Source of the DNA: Marinagarivorans cellulosilyticus | GTDB lineage: Bacteria > Pseudomonadota > Gammaproteobacteria > Pseudomonadales > Cellvibrionaceae | Length of the DNA: 64,000 bases | Direction of reading: 5' to 3' | NCBI RefSeq assembly: GCF_021655555.1 | Contig: NZ_AP023086.1 | Span: forward strand, 4,804,685-4,868,684 | Shown here: in pieces, positions 8,627-17,795 of the stretch | Layout of the letters: each line of letters begins with the position of its first letter | How positions within the stretch are numbered: position 1 is the stretch's first letter | Translations under genes and position numbers: made by a program | The notes under the pieces: model-generated | What the model was told of the DNA's origin: nothing | Seen by the model: only the letters and a program-made list of their open reading frames with translations | Database searches by the model: none

Positions 8627-10000
8627 ATGAAGAAGATACTAATCAGTTCCACCCTTGCACTAGCCAGTGCCTCGGCCTATGCCAGCTTACTTTCCCCTTT
8701 TAAAGACGAGGCCGGCGAAACAAAATGGCAATACGTTGCTAACTTTTCCAGCAGCGTGCTAATCCTAACATTGCTGATTGTGTCTGCATTTTTGTTTTTT
8801 GCTAACCGCCGCGCCGCGCGCTCTAACCGCGAACTTACCGACATTAAAGCAACCCTAGAAGATCGCGTAGCCCGCCGCACCGCAAGCTTAGAAGAAACCA
8901 CCGCACAGCTTTCAAGCCGCGAGGCTTACATCAAAAGCATTGTCGATTCTATGCCGCTGATGCTAATAGGCCTCAATAAAGACATGGAAATTACCCAGTG
9001 GAACCATGTCGCCGAAACCGTTACCGGCCGCCCTTTCGATACCATTGTTGGGATGAATTTGTGGGAGGCCTACCCCACAATTACCTTAAGTGCCGCGCAA
9101 ATCGAAAAGGTGATGGAAGATAAAAAAACAACCACTATTAAGCACAGCCAGCGCGGGCAATACTATTTTGATATCACCCTTTACGCACTTAACGAGCAAG
9201 AAGAAACCGGCATTGTCATTTTGGTAGACGATATAACCAAGCAAATGAAAGCCGAAAACCAATTGGTAGAACGCAATAAAATGTCGGCAATGGGCGAGCT
9301 GGCTTCTGCGATGGCGCACGACATCAGCGTACCCTTGCAAAGTATTTCTAATGCAGTGGATATTATTGGCCAGCAATTAATCACCGCCGACGACAGCCAA
9401 AAACAAGCCATAACACCTGTGCTCGCCAAAGCAAAGCACAGTGGCGAACAGGCCACCGCAATTGTGGGCAACTTGCTAGAGTTTTCTTCTAGCCATCAAG
9501 ATAACAAACAAGCAGCTAACATGGCAGATATCTTGGATTACAGCATTGCGCTTGCGGGGCGCCTGTATTCACAACCCAACGGCTTACGCTTTAGTGAAAT
9601 AGCACTACACCGCAACTATGCCGACAACGTGCCGCAGATCCCCTGCTTTGCATCCGAAATGCAGCAGGTTTTTTTGCGTTTACTACGCCATGCCTTTTAT
9701 GCTTTGTGCGAACGCGCAGCCGGTACGGGTTTTGTCCCTGTCATTAATGTTGAGGTCGGCAATTTTTATGATTCGGTTTGGATAAAAATCCAACACAACG
9801 GCGCAGGTTTAGAGCCGGAAGAACAACAAGACGTATTTGAACCCTTCTTTTCAAACACCTCCGATAAACCTGCCTGTGCGGTAGAGCAGCGCCTCTCCTA
9901 TTCGCACTTTATTGTTACCGACCATCACAAAGGCCAAATTGCGGTTACTTCAAGTACAGATGTCGGCACAACCTTCCATATACAACTACCCTTAAACTAA
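8627..10000 (+). CDS. PAS-containing histidine kinase-like protein with degenerate ATP-binding motifs
   Basis: A 457-residue protein with a hydrophobic N-terminus (about 1-20), one membrane segment (about 42-60), a coiled coil (about 65-100), a PAS domain (about 100-215) and a HisKA-like helix with His231 in GELASAMAHDISVPLQSI. The ATPase domain looks impaired: the N-box reads RLLRHAFYAL, with His355 where the Mg-binding Asn is normally found, and the G1 box reads QHNGAGL, with His390 in place of the Asp that contacts adenine. The later Gly-rich lid is also poorly kept. It may be a pseudokinase, a phosphatase-only protein or a docking partner. The start ATG at 8627 is the first in frame. It is upstream of, and on the same strand as, the broken bax-like gene. 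Confidence 0.75.
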   Translation: MKKILISSTLALASASAYASLLSPFKDEAGETKWQYVANFSSSVLILTLLIVSAFLFFANRRAARSNRELTDIKATLEDRVARRTASLEETTAQLSSREAYIKSIVDSMPLMLIGLNKDMEITQWNHVAETVTGRPFDTIVGMNLWEAYPTITLSAAQIEKVMEDKKTTTIKHSQRGQYYFDITLYALNEQEETGIVILVDDITKQMKAENQLVERNKMSAMGELASAMAHDISVPLQSISNAVDIIGQQLITADDSQKQAITPVLAKAKHSGEQATAIVGNLLEFSSSHQDNKQAANMADILDYSIALAGRLYSQPNGLRFSEIALHRNYADNVPQIPCFASEMQQVFLRLLRHAFYALCERAAGTGFVPVINVEVGNFYDSVWIKIQHNGAGLEPEEQQDVFEPFFSNTSDKPACAVEQRLSYSHFIVTDHHKGQIAVTSSTDVGTTFHIQLPLN

Positions 10001-10606
10001 GCGCCTATTGTGTGTAGGCAAACATGCCTTCGCACAAGCACATATACGGCACAGTAACCGCTGTGCCTTAACAGCGCCCATTACCCTGCCATTTTGCTGG
10101 CACACAATTAACAAGGTCGCCAGGATGTTTACGTTTTTCATTCAACCGCTAGGCCTCGCAAGCTTATTACTGCTTAGCGTATTGCTGCTTGGCGCCTGCA
10201 GCGAGCAGCAACCCAGTATTAAGCAACTTCCTCTACCTGCAGTAGAACAACATTCAACAGTACCCGACTTCTCAATACACCCTGTTGTTGCCGATAAGAA
10301 AAAAGCATTTTTTGACTTCCTGCGGCCCCTTGTTATTTACGAGAATACTCAAATCCTTAACGACCGCTATTTTGTAGAATACAGCCAGCAACAGCTAACA
10401 AATAAAAGCACACTCACTAAGAAAGAGCGTGCGCGGCTCGATAAAATTGCTAAACGCTACAAGGTCAAAAAAGACTTTAACAGCGCCGATTATTGGCGCT
10501 TGCTGCTATTGCGCGTCGATGTTATCCCTGCATCGCTCGCGTTGTCACAAGCCGCGTTAGAATCTGGTTGGGGTGGGTCGCGCTTTGCAAAAGAGGGGAA
10601 TAATTT

Positions 10607-11962
10607 GGCTCTTCTCCGCTTTAGTGAGGTGATCTAGTGGCTTCCATAGAACATGGATTGCTCGTCAGGCATCGATGATTGCCTTATTTTTAGCTTGAAG
10701 TACTCGGTATCCTTGATGCCTCTTGCTCGCTTGCGAATCATGCCAATGCTGACATTGCCGGCTTCAATTCTGGCGCTAGTCAGCCCGTGTTTTCCGTAGT
10801 TACAAATGCCTACGCTATGCTTCCTTAGTGACTTTGCAAATTTCTTGAGATAGAGCATATTCGTCTGTTCCGCGATGTCGCACCACTGCTCCAATGCATT
10901 CATCATGGCGTCATAATTCCCTGCATTCCACAAAGCTTGGAGCTGCTCTTTGAGTATATAAAGTGTATTGATATTGGAATTATTTTCGAGCAATGTCTGG
11001 AGTTTATTGGCTTGTTTATCATTTAACTTGTCGGCATTTTTTAACAACAGGTAGTGGGTACCTTTAAGCTGCTCTTTGCCTGCGCGATCCGCCTTTCTGA
11101 ACTCGATCCTACGCTGATTGCTCATGGCTTTACTGTAGTTTTGCATCACATGAAACCGATCGAAAACAATGTCAGCATTAGGCAAGCATTCGCGTACCGA
11201 TTTTTGATAGGCTGGCCCCATATCCATGGCTACCGCCTCTATGTTTTCAGCGGTTTGTGCTGGTAAGCGCTTTAGAAACGCTGTCAACACCTCGGCTTTA
11301 CGGCCTGTCTCAACGCCAATTAAATGACCGGATTCCATGTCATAAATCACCGTCATATAATCATGGCCTTTGGCTCTAGCGACTTCATCGACCCCAAGAT
11401 ATTTTAAGTCAATTAATTTTTCAGGATTAAGTGCAGGCAACGTTTTCTCTAGGTGAAATTTATCCATATTTTTCACCGTTTCCCATCGTAGCTTTAGGTG
11501 CCGACTGACCGTGCTGATACTCATATGGCGACACAATCCGCTCACCAACTGGCAAAATCTTTGAGTATAGCGATTGCCTGTATCGACAAATTCGCAAGCC
11601 TCCATTAGACGCCTACCGCAAGTCGTCACAACTTGAGCGAGCTCAACTTCCAAATAGCACTCGAAGCCACACAAAGGGACATCACGGATCGTTCTGCGCA
11701 AGTATCGGTTGATGTTGGCCGCCTCATTACTTGACGGGTCAATCGCTCTATAACGACGGTCTCGCTTGCAGTGTATAGTCAATCTTTGCAGGGCCAAGTC
11801 ATGCTGAACTTGTTTGACACGCTGACCAGGAAGGCTCAAAATTTTGCTGGAGATGTTAAGGCTCATATATTCGTTTAAGTGTAGTGGCGTGAGAACCTTA
11901 CATTTCAACGGATATGGCGGGTCTTAGCATCTCTTTTCATCGCACTAAAGCGGAGAAGAGCC
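10607..11962 (-). mobile_element. ISL3-family insertion sequence, complete, 1356 bp
   Basis: It is bounded by perfect 20-bp inverted repeats GGCTCTTCTCCGCTTTAGTG (10607-10626 and, inverted, 11943-11962) and by the 8-bp direct repeat AATAATTT (10599-10606 and 11963-11970). Ends starting GGCTCTT and 8-bp duplications are classical for ISL3. One intact transposase gene fills it, so the element may still be mobile. It is inserted in the bax-like gene. Confidence 0.95.
10634..11908 (-). CDS. ISL3-family transposase
   Basis: A 424-residue DDE transposase. The N-terminal third corresponds to the zinc/helix-turn-helix DNA-binding part of the family (VPLCGFECYLEVEL...STVSRHLKLRWETVKNMD). The catalytic core shows YLGVDEVA, AVAMDMGPAY, IVFDRFHVMQ and a distal Glu in SARIEAGN, the usual ISL3 pattern. 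The length is close to the 400-440 residues normal for the family. The ATG at 11908 lies inside the element; a second Met 14 codons later (11866) is an alternative start. It cuts and pastes or copies the surrounding 1356-bp element. Confidence 0.93.
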   Translation of the reverse strand: MKCKVLTPLHLNEYMSLNISSKILSLPGQRVKQVQHDLALQRLTIHCKRDRRYRAIDPSSNEAANINRYLRRTIRDVPLCGFECYLEVELAQVVTTCGRRLMEACEFVDTGNRYTQRFCQLVSGLCRHMSISTVSRHLKLRWETVKNMDKFHLEKTLPALNPEKLIDLKYLGVDEVARAKGHDYMTVIYDMESGHLIGVETGRKAEVLTAFLKRLPAQTAENIEAVAMDMGPAYQKSVRECLPNADIVFDRFHVMQNYSKAMSNQRRIEFRKADRAGKEQLKGTHYLLLKNADKLNDKQANKLQTLLENNSNINTLYILKEQLQALWNAGNYDAMMNALEQWCDIAEQTNMLYLKKFAKSLRKHSVGICNYGKHGLTSARIEAGNVSIGMIRKRARGIKDTEYFKLKIRQSSMPDEQSMFYGSH

Positions 11963-11992
11963 AATAATTTTTTTAGCCAGTGGTGTTTTAAA

Positions 11993-12155
11993 CCTAAAAA
12001 CCGCAGTTGAACCATCAAAGTCTACGCATCCCTTTGGTGCACCTGACGCGAGATAAAAATGATTCATCACCAATAAGGTGACTACACATTTTTACTACAC
12101 GCCATGCACACCAAAGGAATACGCATCTTTTTGACTCTCAACTGCGGTTTCTAGG
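11993..12155. mobile_element. 163-bp fold-back MITE, copy 2 (inside bax-like gene)
   Basis: Same length and ends as copies 1 and 3, flanked by the 5-bp direct repeat TTAAA (11988-11992 and 12156-12160). It is oriented opposite to copy 1 and differs from it at about four of 163 positions, so both moved recently. Deleting the element and one TTAAA rejoins ...QWCFK-AGCGLVP in frame, which fixes the insertion point precisely. Confidence 0.9.
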
Positions 12156-12589
12156 TTAAAGCAGGATGCGGCCTTGTTCCTAGCAAAAGGCTTGAAGGCA
12201 AAAGTCACGAAGTCGCAGCTTTTGCAACCGTTAATGTGTCTGTACAAAAATATTTACTAAACTTAAATCGCTTAGGTAGCTATAAAACATTGCGCTTTAT
12301 CCGCGCCGAGCTTCGGCAAAACAAGCAGGCCATTACGGGCATCGCGCTGGCACAAGGGCTAGGCAAATACTCTGAGCTTGGCGACGAATACATTAAACAT
12401 ATCACCGGTATGATCACCGCCAACAACCTAGAAGCTGATGATCTCCACCCTATTTTCTTACCGCAACCCTAAAGAAGCCGCTATCATCAGCTTTAGCACT
12501 GAGTAAATCAGCAAAACAGTTTTTGCGCCGCTGCGCTTCGCGCTAGCGTGATCCTAGCGAATGCCGTACCCGCTTTGGAGAAAAATCCA

Positions 12590-13936
12590 ATGACAGACAA
12601 CTTAACAACACTTATTGAAGAAGTGGCCGACGCCACAAAGTACAGCACACCAGACAGCAAAGACACGCTAATTCGCATTCTTAATAGCCAGGAAGCGAAT
12701 GAAATTGCACTAGCGCTTGAATCTTTACCAATAGAGCAGCGAACCGAAGCCTGGAAGAACGTTGCGCAAGATCAGCGGCTGGATATTCTTGTCGAGATGC
12801 GCAGCGATCCGCGCGAAAGCTTGCTAGATACCATGCCCATCGCAGAGCTGGACAGCCTTTTTAATAATATTGCCGCCAGCGACCTAATCGAGCTTGCCGA
12901 TACACTGCCCGCACGCTTACTAGACCGTGCGGTTCGCGCGATGGATACACTCCAACGCTCTTACTTTGAAGATGCCCAGCAGTACAGCGAAGACGTCGCC
13001 GGCCGCTGGATCGATCACGATGTGCTGGTGCTACCGAACAATGCCAAAGTGCGCGATGCCTTGCGTTTACTGCGCCGGCAACTGCCCGACTACGTCGATT
13101 GCATTTTTATTACCAACCGCGCGGGCCACTTTTCCGAGGCAATTCGCATTAGTCGCGTCTTTGGTTCGCCCGACCACGTGCCGCTGGTAGATCTTGCTGA
13201 AGAAGATTTTTCCGTTATTAACGCTCAAGAAGATGCCGTAGCCGCAGCCACCAAAGTACAACGTTCGGGGTTTTCGGCACTGCCAGTAGTTGGCGAAAAC
13301 GGTAAATTGCTAGGCCGGCTCGATATAGGCAACGCCTGCGAATTAACGCAGGAATACTACGAAAACCAATTGATGGCCAGCGCCGGTATGAACGAGGACG
13401 AAGATTTATTTTCGCCCATCGTAAAAAGTACTAAAAATCGAGCGATTTGGCTGGGCATCAACCTACTTACCGCATTTTTAGCGTCATGGTTTATTGGTCT
13501 ATTCGAGGCCACCTTGCAGCAAGTGGTAGCACTGGCCGTATTGATGCCGGTAGTCGCTAGCATGGGCGGCATTGCTGGCAGCCAAACACTCACGCTAATC
13601 ATTCGTGGCTTAGCTCTCAATCAAATTAACGCAGCCAACCGAAATGCCTTGCTTAAAAAAGAACTAAGTGTCGGTGCTTTAAACGGCATTGTTTGGGCTT
13701 TTGTTATCGCAATTGTCGCAAGCATTTGGTTTGATAGCGCCATGATTGGCGTTGTAATTGCGCTGGCAATATTGGCCAATATTTTAGCGGCAGCGGCAGC
13801 GGGTGTTTGTATACCGGTGATTTTAGATAAACTTAAACTCGACCCGGCATTATCGGGCGCGGTAGTACTCACAACCGTGACCGATATCGTCGGCTTTGTC
13901 GCATTCTTAGGCCTTGGCACTTTGTTATTGCTTTAA
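12590..13936 (+). CDS. mgtE: Magnesium transporter MgtE
   Basis: A 448-residue Mg2+ channel/transporter of the inner membrane. An N-terminal helical superhelix domain (about 1-125) is followed by a CBS-pair region (about 130-255), a connecting helix, and five hydrophobic segments (about 288-448) including the conserved VLMPVVASMGGIAGSQTLTLIIRGLAL stretch that lines the pore in the family. The cytosolic domains gate the pore according to intracellular Mg2+ in characterised members. The ATG at 12590 is preferred over an upstream in-frame GTG at 12548 because GGAG lies 9 bases before it. No M-box-like leader was recognised; only about 117 bases separate it from the bax remnant. It converges on the PstS-OmpA gene across a short tandem repeat. 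Confidence 0.93.
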   Translation: MTDNLTTLIEEVADATKYSTPDSKDTLIRILNSQEANEIALALESLPIEQRTEAWKNVAQDQRLDILVEMRSDPRESLLDTMPIAELDSLFNNIAASDLIELADTLPARLLDRAVRAMDTLQRSYFEDAQQYSEDVAGRWIDHDVLVLPNNAKVRDALRLLRRQLPDYVDCIFITNRAGHFSEAIRISRVFGSPDHVPLVDLAEEDFSVINAQEDAVAAATKVQRSGFSALPVVGENGKLLGRLDIGNACELTQEYYENQLMASAGMNEDEDLFSPIVKSTKNRAIWLGINLLTAFLASWFIGLFEATLQQVVALAVLMPVVASMGGIAGSQTLTLIIRGLALNQINAANRNALLKKELSVGALNGIVWAFVIAIVASIWFDSAMIGVVIALAILANILAAAAAGVCIPVILDKLKLDPALSGAVVLTTVTDIVGFVAFLGLGTLLLL

Positions 13937-13937
13937 C

Positions 13938-13998
13938 CTATAGCTGCACAACCTATTACTGCGACAACCTATAACTGCGACAATCTATAGCTGCGACA
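13938..13998. repeat. Four 15-16 bp tandem repeats at a convergent gene junction
   Basis: Units of the form CTATAACTGCGACAAC occur four times in a row with small changes (CTATAG, CTATTA, CTATAA, CTATAG starts). They fill the gap between the mgtE stop (13936) and the end of the convergent pstS-like gene and run into that gene's last codons. They probably arose by slippage and have no obvious regulatory form. Confidence 0.7.
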
Positions 13999-15442
13999 CA
14001 GCGCTGGCAGGGCGAATAATTTCACCCAATTTAATTTTGTCTTTAATCGCATTGACTGCACTTAGATATTCATCGGTAAATATCCATACCTCAACGCGCT
14101 CGTTTTTGGCAGACGATGTACCCGAAGCATTGGCCACACGCATGCTATCGCCGAAACCAATAACAGACTCTGTCTGCACATTAAAGCGGTAAAGAGCACT
14201 TTTCACCGCTGTGGCGCGCAACCTCGATAGGACTTGCGCGCGTTTTTCTGTCGATTCAACATTGCTAAAACCCACCAGTTGAATATTAAGGTTTTCGCCA
14301 CTTTGCGTATGCAGCGCTTGCACATAGCGGGCTAAACGCTCTACATCTTGCAACGCCTTATTATCCAAATCGGCTTTACTGGGTTGAAAACGAAAATTCA
14401 CACTTAAGCGCTGCATTACCTTGGCCAACTCTTGGTAACGCTCGGGCCCCTCTTGCACCTCAACAACCAAGCCCTTAGGGTTTTGCGATACAAAACCAAT
14501 AGTCTCGACAATATTTTGCCCTGCTTGCCCCTGCGCAAAACGAATAAAGTCGTTTACAAACGGCACACTGGACTCACCCGGCGTATACATAAAAAGGCGG
14601 CGCGATAAGGGGTAATCTTCCGTGGCCACAAACAGCACTTCAGGCTTTAACGCCGCCGTATTGTTATCACTAACGGCAAGCGCTTTAGCATCGCGCACGG
14701 AAGCTAAGCCTACAAAACCTATACCGCCTAAATCACCAGCCACCGCATCCGATAGCTCATCATTCGATTCGAAACGCTTGGCCCGCGAAGAAAGCGTGGC
14801 ACTTTTACGCAACACTAAACTTTTGAAGGTATCGTAAGTGCCCGATTTATCGTCGCGCGCATACAGGTTAATACGCTTATCGGGGCCGCCCAAGGCCTTC
14901 CAGTTTGTGATTTTTCCGGCAAATACTTTGGCGATATCATCCACCGTCATAGTCGATAAAGGGTTGCGAGGGTTTACCACCACAGCCAAGCCATCAATCG
15001 CCACCACATGCTCTGCCGTAGAAGCTTGCATGCCGCCGGCCACATCAAACGATCGAGCCTCGGTGGTTTTAATAGGACGTGAAGATAACGCAACATCTGC
15101 GCTTTTGGCCTTTAAGCCAGCGAAGCCAGTACTAGAGCCATGCGCCCGTATATCAATAAACACCATACGGGTACCATTGCGGCCCTTAATGCGATATTCG
15201 TTAGCCGCTGGCAAAGGCTCGATAAACACCCCCTGCAAGCCTTTAGATTCTAGGTACGCCTTAGCCCAAGCGGGCGCCAAATGCGCGCCTACGGTATTCG
15301 AGCCGGCCATAGTAAACAGCAAGCCCTCGGTTGCGAAAGGAAATGCGCCGTCTTTGTCGGCCGCTACCCCAATAACGCTCAGCGTCATTAGCCATACGCT
15401 CAACAAAAGCCGATATGATGTCGTGGCAACAGTTCGCCGCAT
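13985..15442 (-). CDS. PstS-like phosphate-binding domain fused to an OmpA peptidoglycan-binding domain
   Basis: A 485-residue exported protein. The signal peptide is residues about 1-28. Residues about 35-330 form a PstS-type substrate-binding domain (TMAGSNTVGAHLAPAWAKAYL, DGLAVVVNPRNPLSTMTVDDIAKVFAGKITNW, RDDKSGTYDTFKSLVL). Residues about 345-465 are an OmpA_C-like domain (NLNIQLVGFSNVES...RAQVLSRLRATAVKSAL...GFGDS...ERVEVWIF). The fusion would tether a phosphate-type binding lobe to the cell wall. No pstCAB genes are adjacent, so a role in transport is uncertain; phosphate or another oxyanion is inferred from the fold. It is divergent from rsmJ with a shared upstream region of 183 bases. 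Confidence 0.85.
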   Translation of the reverse strand: MRRTVATTSYRLLLSVWLMTLSVIGVAADKDGAFPFATEGLLFTMAGSNTVGAHLAPAWAKAYLESKGLQGVFIEPLPAANEYRIKGRNGTRMVFIDIRAHGSSTGFAGLKAKSADVALSSRPIKTTEARSFDVAGGMQASTAEHVVAIDGLAVVVNPRNPLSTMTVDDIAKVFAGKITNWKALGGPDKRINLYARDDKSGTYDTFKSLVLRKSATLSSRAKRFESNDELSDAVAGDLGGIGFVGLASVRDAKALAVSDNNTAALKPEVLFVATEDYPLSRRLFMYTPGESSVPFVNDFIRFAQGQAGQNIVETIGFVSQNPKGLVVEVQEGPERYQELAKVMQRLSVNFRFQPSKADLDNKALQDVERLARYVQALHTQSGENLNIQLVGFSNVESTEKRAQVLSRLRATAVKSALYRFNVQTESVIGFGDSMRVANASGTSSAKNERVEVWIFTDEYLSAVNAIKDKIKLGEIIRPASAVSQL

Positions 15443-15625
15443 AAACTTCCCCTATAGAATTTGCGCACACCCTAAATTGGCTATGTGACAAAAAAATGAA
15501 ATAATCGCGATATTGTGAAGATAGTGGCGTTTTCTTCAGCCTTGTGTCGCAATGTTAAAGGTCTACGGGCACCTTCCAGCAACGGGCACCCCAAGATGAT
15601 TTGGACGCCATAGTAGCAGGCAAAT

Positions 15626-16411
15626 ATGAATATGTTAAAGGTTATTTGCAATGGCGATCATCTTTATGATCAAGCCTTAGCCATTGCCCAAACGCTCAAG
15701 ATCGAGCTAAATGCAACACCAGAACACCACCTCTTCACCCTAGAGTTTGACAACCACGAGGTACGCCTGCACAGCCATGGCCAAGGCAAGCAAAACCCCA
15801 TTACGGTTAGTTTTCACACAGGCGAAGCAGACCACCGCCGTAAGTTTGGCGGCGGTAAAGGGCAAATGATTGCAAAAGCGGTAGGCATTAGCGGTAGCTT
15901 TAAACCACGCGTACTGGATGCCACCGCCGGCTTAGGTGGCGACGCTTTTGTACTGGCCAGCTTGGGCTGCCACTTAACACTGCAAGAGCGCTCGCCTATT
16001 GCCCACGCACTGCTATGCAACGGGCTAATGCGTGGCTTAGCGCACGCCAGCCAAACAGGCAATGCCGATCTAGAACATGTACTAGCCCGCATGCAATTAT
16101 TAAATACCGATAGCATCGGCAGCCCAGTAAGGGACATTGATGTTATTTACCTAGACCCTATGTTCCCTGCCCGCAAAAAAAGCGCTGCAGTCAATAAAAG
16201 CATGAAGGCTTTTCACACATTGATTGGCGACGACTGTGATGCCGATCAGCTGCTGACCCACGCGCTGGCACAAGAAGTATGCCGAATCGTCGTCAAACGC
16301 CCCCGCATTGCGCCACCGGTAGGCGATAAAAAGCCTAGCTATGCTTTAGAGGGGAAGTCTTCACGGTTTGATATTTATGCGCTTAAAAAACTGGGGGGTA
16401 GTGAAGCGTAA
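15626..16411 (+). CDS. rsmJ: 16S rRNA (guanine-1516-N2)-methyltransferase
   Basis: A 261-residue SAM-dependent methyltransferase that modifies G1516 of 16S rRNA. Family signatures are clear: HRRKFGGGKGQMIAKAVG before the fold, the SAM-binding motif DATAGLGGDAFVLASLG at about residues 98-114, LQERSPIAHALL, and the catalytic-region motif YLDPMFPARKKSA at about residues 171-183. The C-terminal KRPRIAPPV and SSRFDIY are also typical. The length matches the E. coli homologue (about 250). The ATG at 15626 is the first Met; a second Met two codons later is an alternative. Single gene. Confidence 0.95.
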   Translation: MNMLKVICNGDHLYDQALAIAQTLKIELNATPEHHLFTLEFDNHEVRLHSHGQGKQNPITVSFHTGEADHRRKFGGGKGQMIAKAVGISGSFKPRVLDATAGLGGDAFVLASLGCHLTLQERSPIAHALLCNGLMRGLAHASQTGNADLEHVLARMQLLNTDSIGSPVRDIDVIYLDPMFPARKKSAAVNKSMKAFHTLIGDDCDADQLLTHALAQEVCRIVVKRPRIAPPVGDKKPSYALEGKSSRFDIYALKKLGGSEA

Positions 16412-16661
16412 TTGATAAATCAGTAAGTGGGTAAGCCATTCTCCTAAACTAAACCGTATTTGGCTGTGTGGAGCGACGCTATCAATCGCGCACCAGGTGC
16501 CTCACCATCCACAATTCTGAATGACTTGACGGCGGTATAGCCGACGAATCAACCTAGCCTCAGCACTTCAGTTCCGTTAAAATCCTGCCCATTCTCGCTG
16601 CGTTTATCACAACGCCGCGAGCCACGGAGATGTTATTCACCTAAGGATCTAAGGACCCGCT

Positions 16662-17795
16662 ATGCCAATACCTACGCTCAAAGCCCACCAGATTGACTAC
16701 AGTCGTTTTATTCTCTTTCACCCCAATGCCAACGGCGACAATGGCCGACCCGTATTTATAGACCCAGAGCTTATTGTTCGGTTTATGGAGCTCGTGGATA
16801 TTAGTGATGCTTTAGGCCGTGATTTAGCCGGTGAAATTATTACCAAGCTTAAGGCCGTGGCTGGTGGAGCCACATCGGATAGCAACCTAAGCAACGCCTC
16901 ACAGCACCGCGACTACTTTGTCAGCCAAAACGTTTACGTGACCTACACCATCTTACAAAGCAGCCCCATTAGCAAAAAATCGGCGGTTTACATTACCGAT
17001 CTTGAGCGGGCATTAAAAACCGAGGCGCAGGGTGGGCCAGGACTTTATAATACAAGTTCTTCAGCACAGCGTGGTCGCGACTGGAAGCCTAACCCTAGCA
17101 CCGATACCACAATGCCAACAACACTGGGGGCCATAGGGGCTCTAAAGCCTAACGCCCAAGCCGAAACCAGCGTTGACAACACAGCAGTCGCCTTTGGGCG
17201 GTATCTAGCAGCGAAAGATATGAAACGCTTAGGCGGCGAATATTCCCTATTCTATACCCCGAGCTATGTCATTGATCAATACGGCAAATGGATTGGTGCA
17301 GCGCAAAAAACCGGCAAAGAAAAAGGCTCACCCAAAGCATTAGCACAACTGATGCTGAATACCGAAAACAACCTTTGGTCCCAAACTACTCACCGCTTTT
17401 GCTGGTATGTATTTGGCGATGGCGCCAAGCAATTATTAACCGCCCTTGGCGACTACCATGCTCAGCAAAAGCACTCACTGGGCCGGCATCACGAATTTGT
17501 ATTTATCGACCCCAAGGTACCGCTTGGCCAGCTAAAATCGCAACTCCAGCAGGTAGGCATAGAGCTCACGCCCGACATGGTTAAATTGGAAAGCAACGAC
17601 CTTGCTACCAAAATGCATGTGATTGCAGATTCATCGGATACCTACCAAAACTTCTTGCGCGCCCCCGAGAAGCAACAGCAGCTCGATAAAGTTGTTACGG
17701 CCGCCAAAGAACAATTTTCAAAACGTACACCCAATATTTACTTTGTCGATATTGTAAAAGGCTTGGAACAATCACTCAGCGGAGGCTGGATATAA
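16662..17795 (+). CDS. Protein of unknown function (first gene of a coupled pair)
   Basis: A 377-residue protein that I do not recognise. It has no signal peptide or membrane segment and looks cytoplasmic. Composition is ordinary and coding is convincing over its full length. A stretch around residues 125-170 is rich in Ser, Thr, Asn and Pro and may be a flexible linker between an N-terminal part (about 1-120) and a C-terminal part (about 175-377). The stop codon overlaps the next start (TAATG at 17793-17797), so translation of the two genes is coupled and their products probably work together. The 250 bases upstream show no clear operator. Confidence 0.6.
   Translation: MPIPTLKAHQIDYSRFILFHPNANGDNGRPVFIDPELIVRFMELVDISDALGRDLAGEIITKLKAVAGGATSDSNLSNASQHRDYFVSQNVYVTYTILQSSPISKKSAVYITDLERALKTEAQGGPGLYNTSSSAQRGRDWKPNPSTDTTMPTTLGAIGALKPNAQAETSVDNTAVAFGRYLAAKDMKRLGGEYSLFYTPSYVIDQYGKWIGAAQKTGKEKGSPKALAQLMLNTENNLWSQTTHRFCWYVFGDGAKQLLTALGDYHAQQKHSLGRHHEFVFIDPKVPLGQLKSQLQQVGIELTPDMVKLESNDLATKMHVIADSSDTYQNFLRAPEKQQQLDKVVTAAKEQFSKRTPNIYFVDIVKGLEQSLSGGWI

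Larger units (their letters stand above)
10125..12472 (+). pseudogene. bax-like glucosaminidase lipoprotein, broken by an IS and a MITE
   Basis: The 5' part (10125-10606) encodes a lipoprotein signal with lipobox LLGAC (Cys25) followed by a Bax/GH73-like glucosaminidase start (ALSQAALESGWGGSRFAKEGNN). An ISL3-family IS (10607-11962, 8-bp duplication) and a 163-bp MITE (11993-12155, 5-bp duplication) interrupt it. Removing both with one copy of each duplication restores a single frame: EGNN-FFSQWCFKAGCGLVP, then VQKYLLNLNRLGSYKTLR and a C-terminus ending FLPQP at 12472. The intact protein would trim peptidoglycan glycan strands in the periplasm. The start at 10125 is chosen because it begins the lipoprotein signal; an upstream in-frame extension to 10008 has no signal character. 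Loss of function is inferred. Confidence 0.9.
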
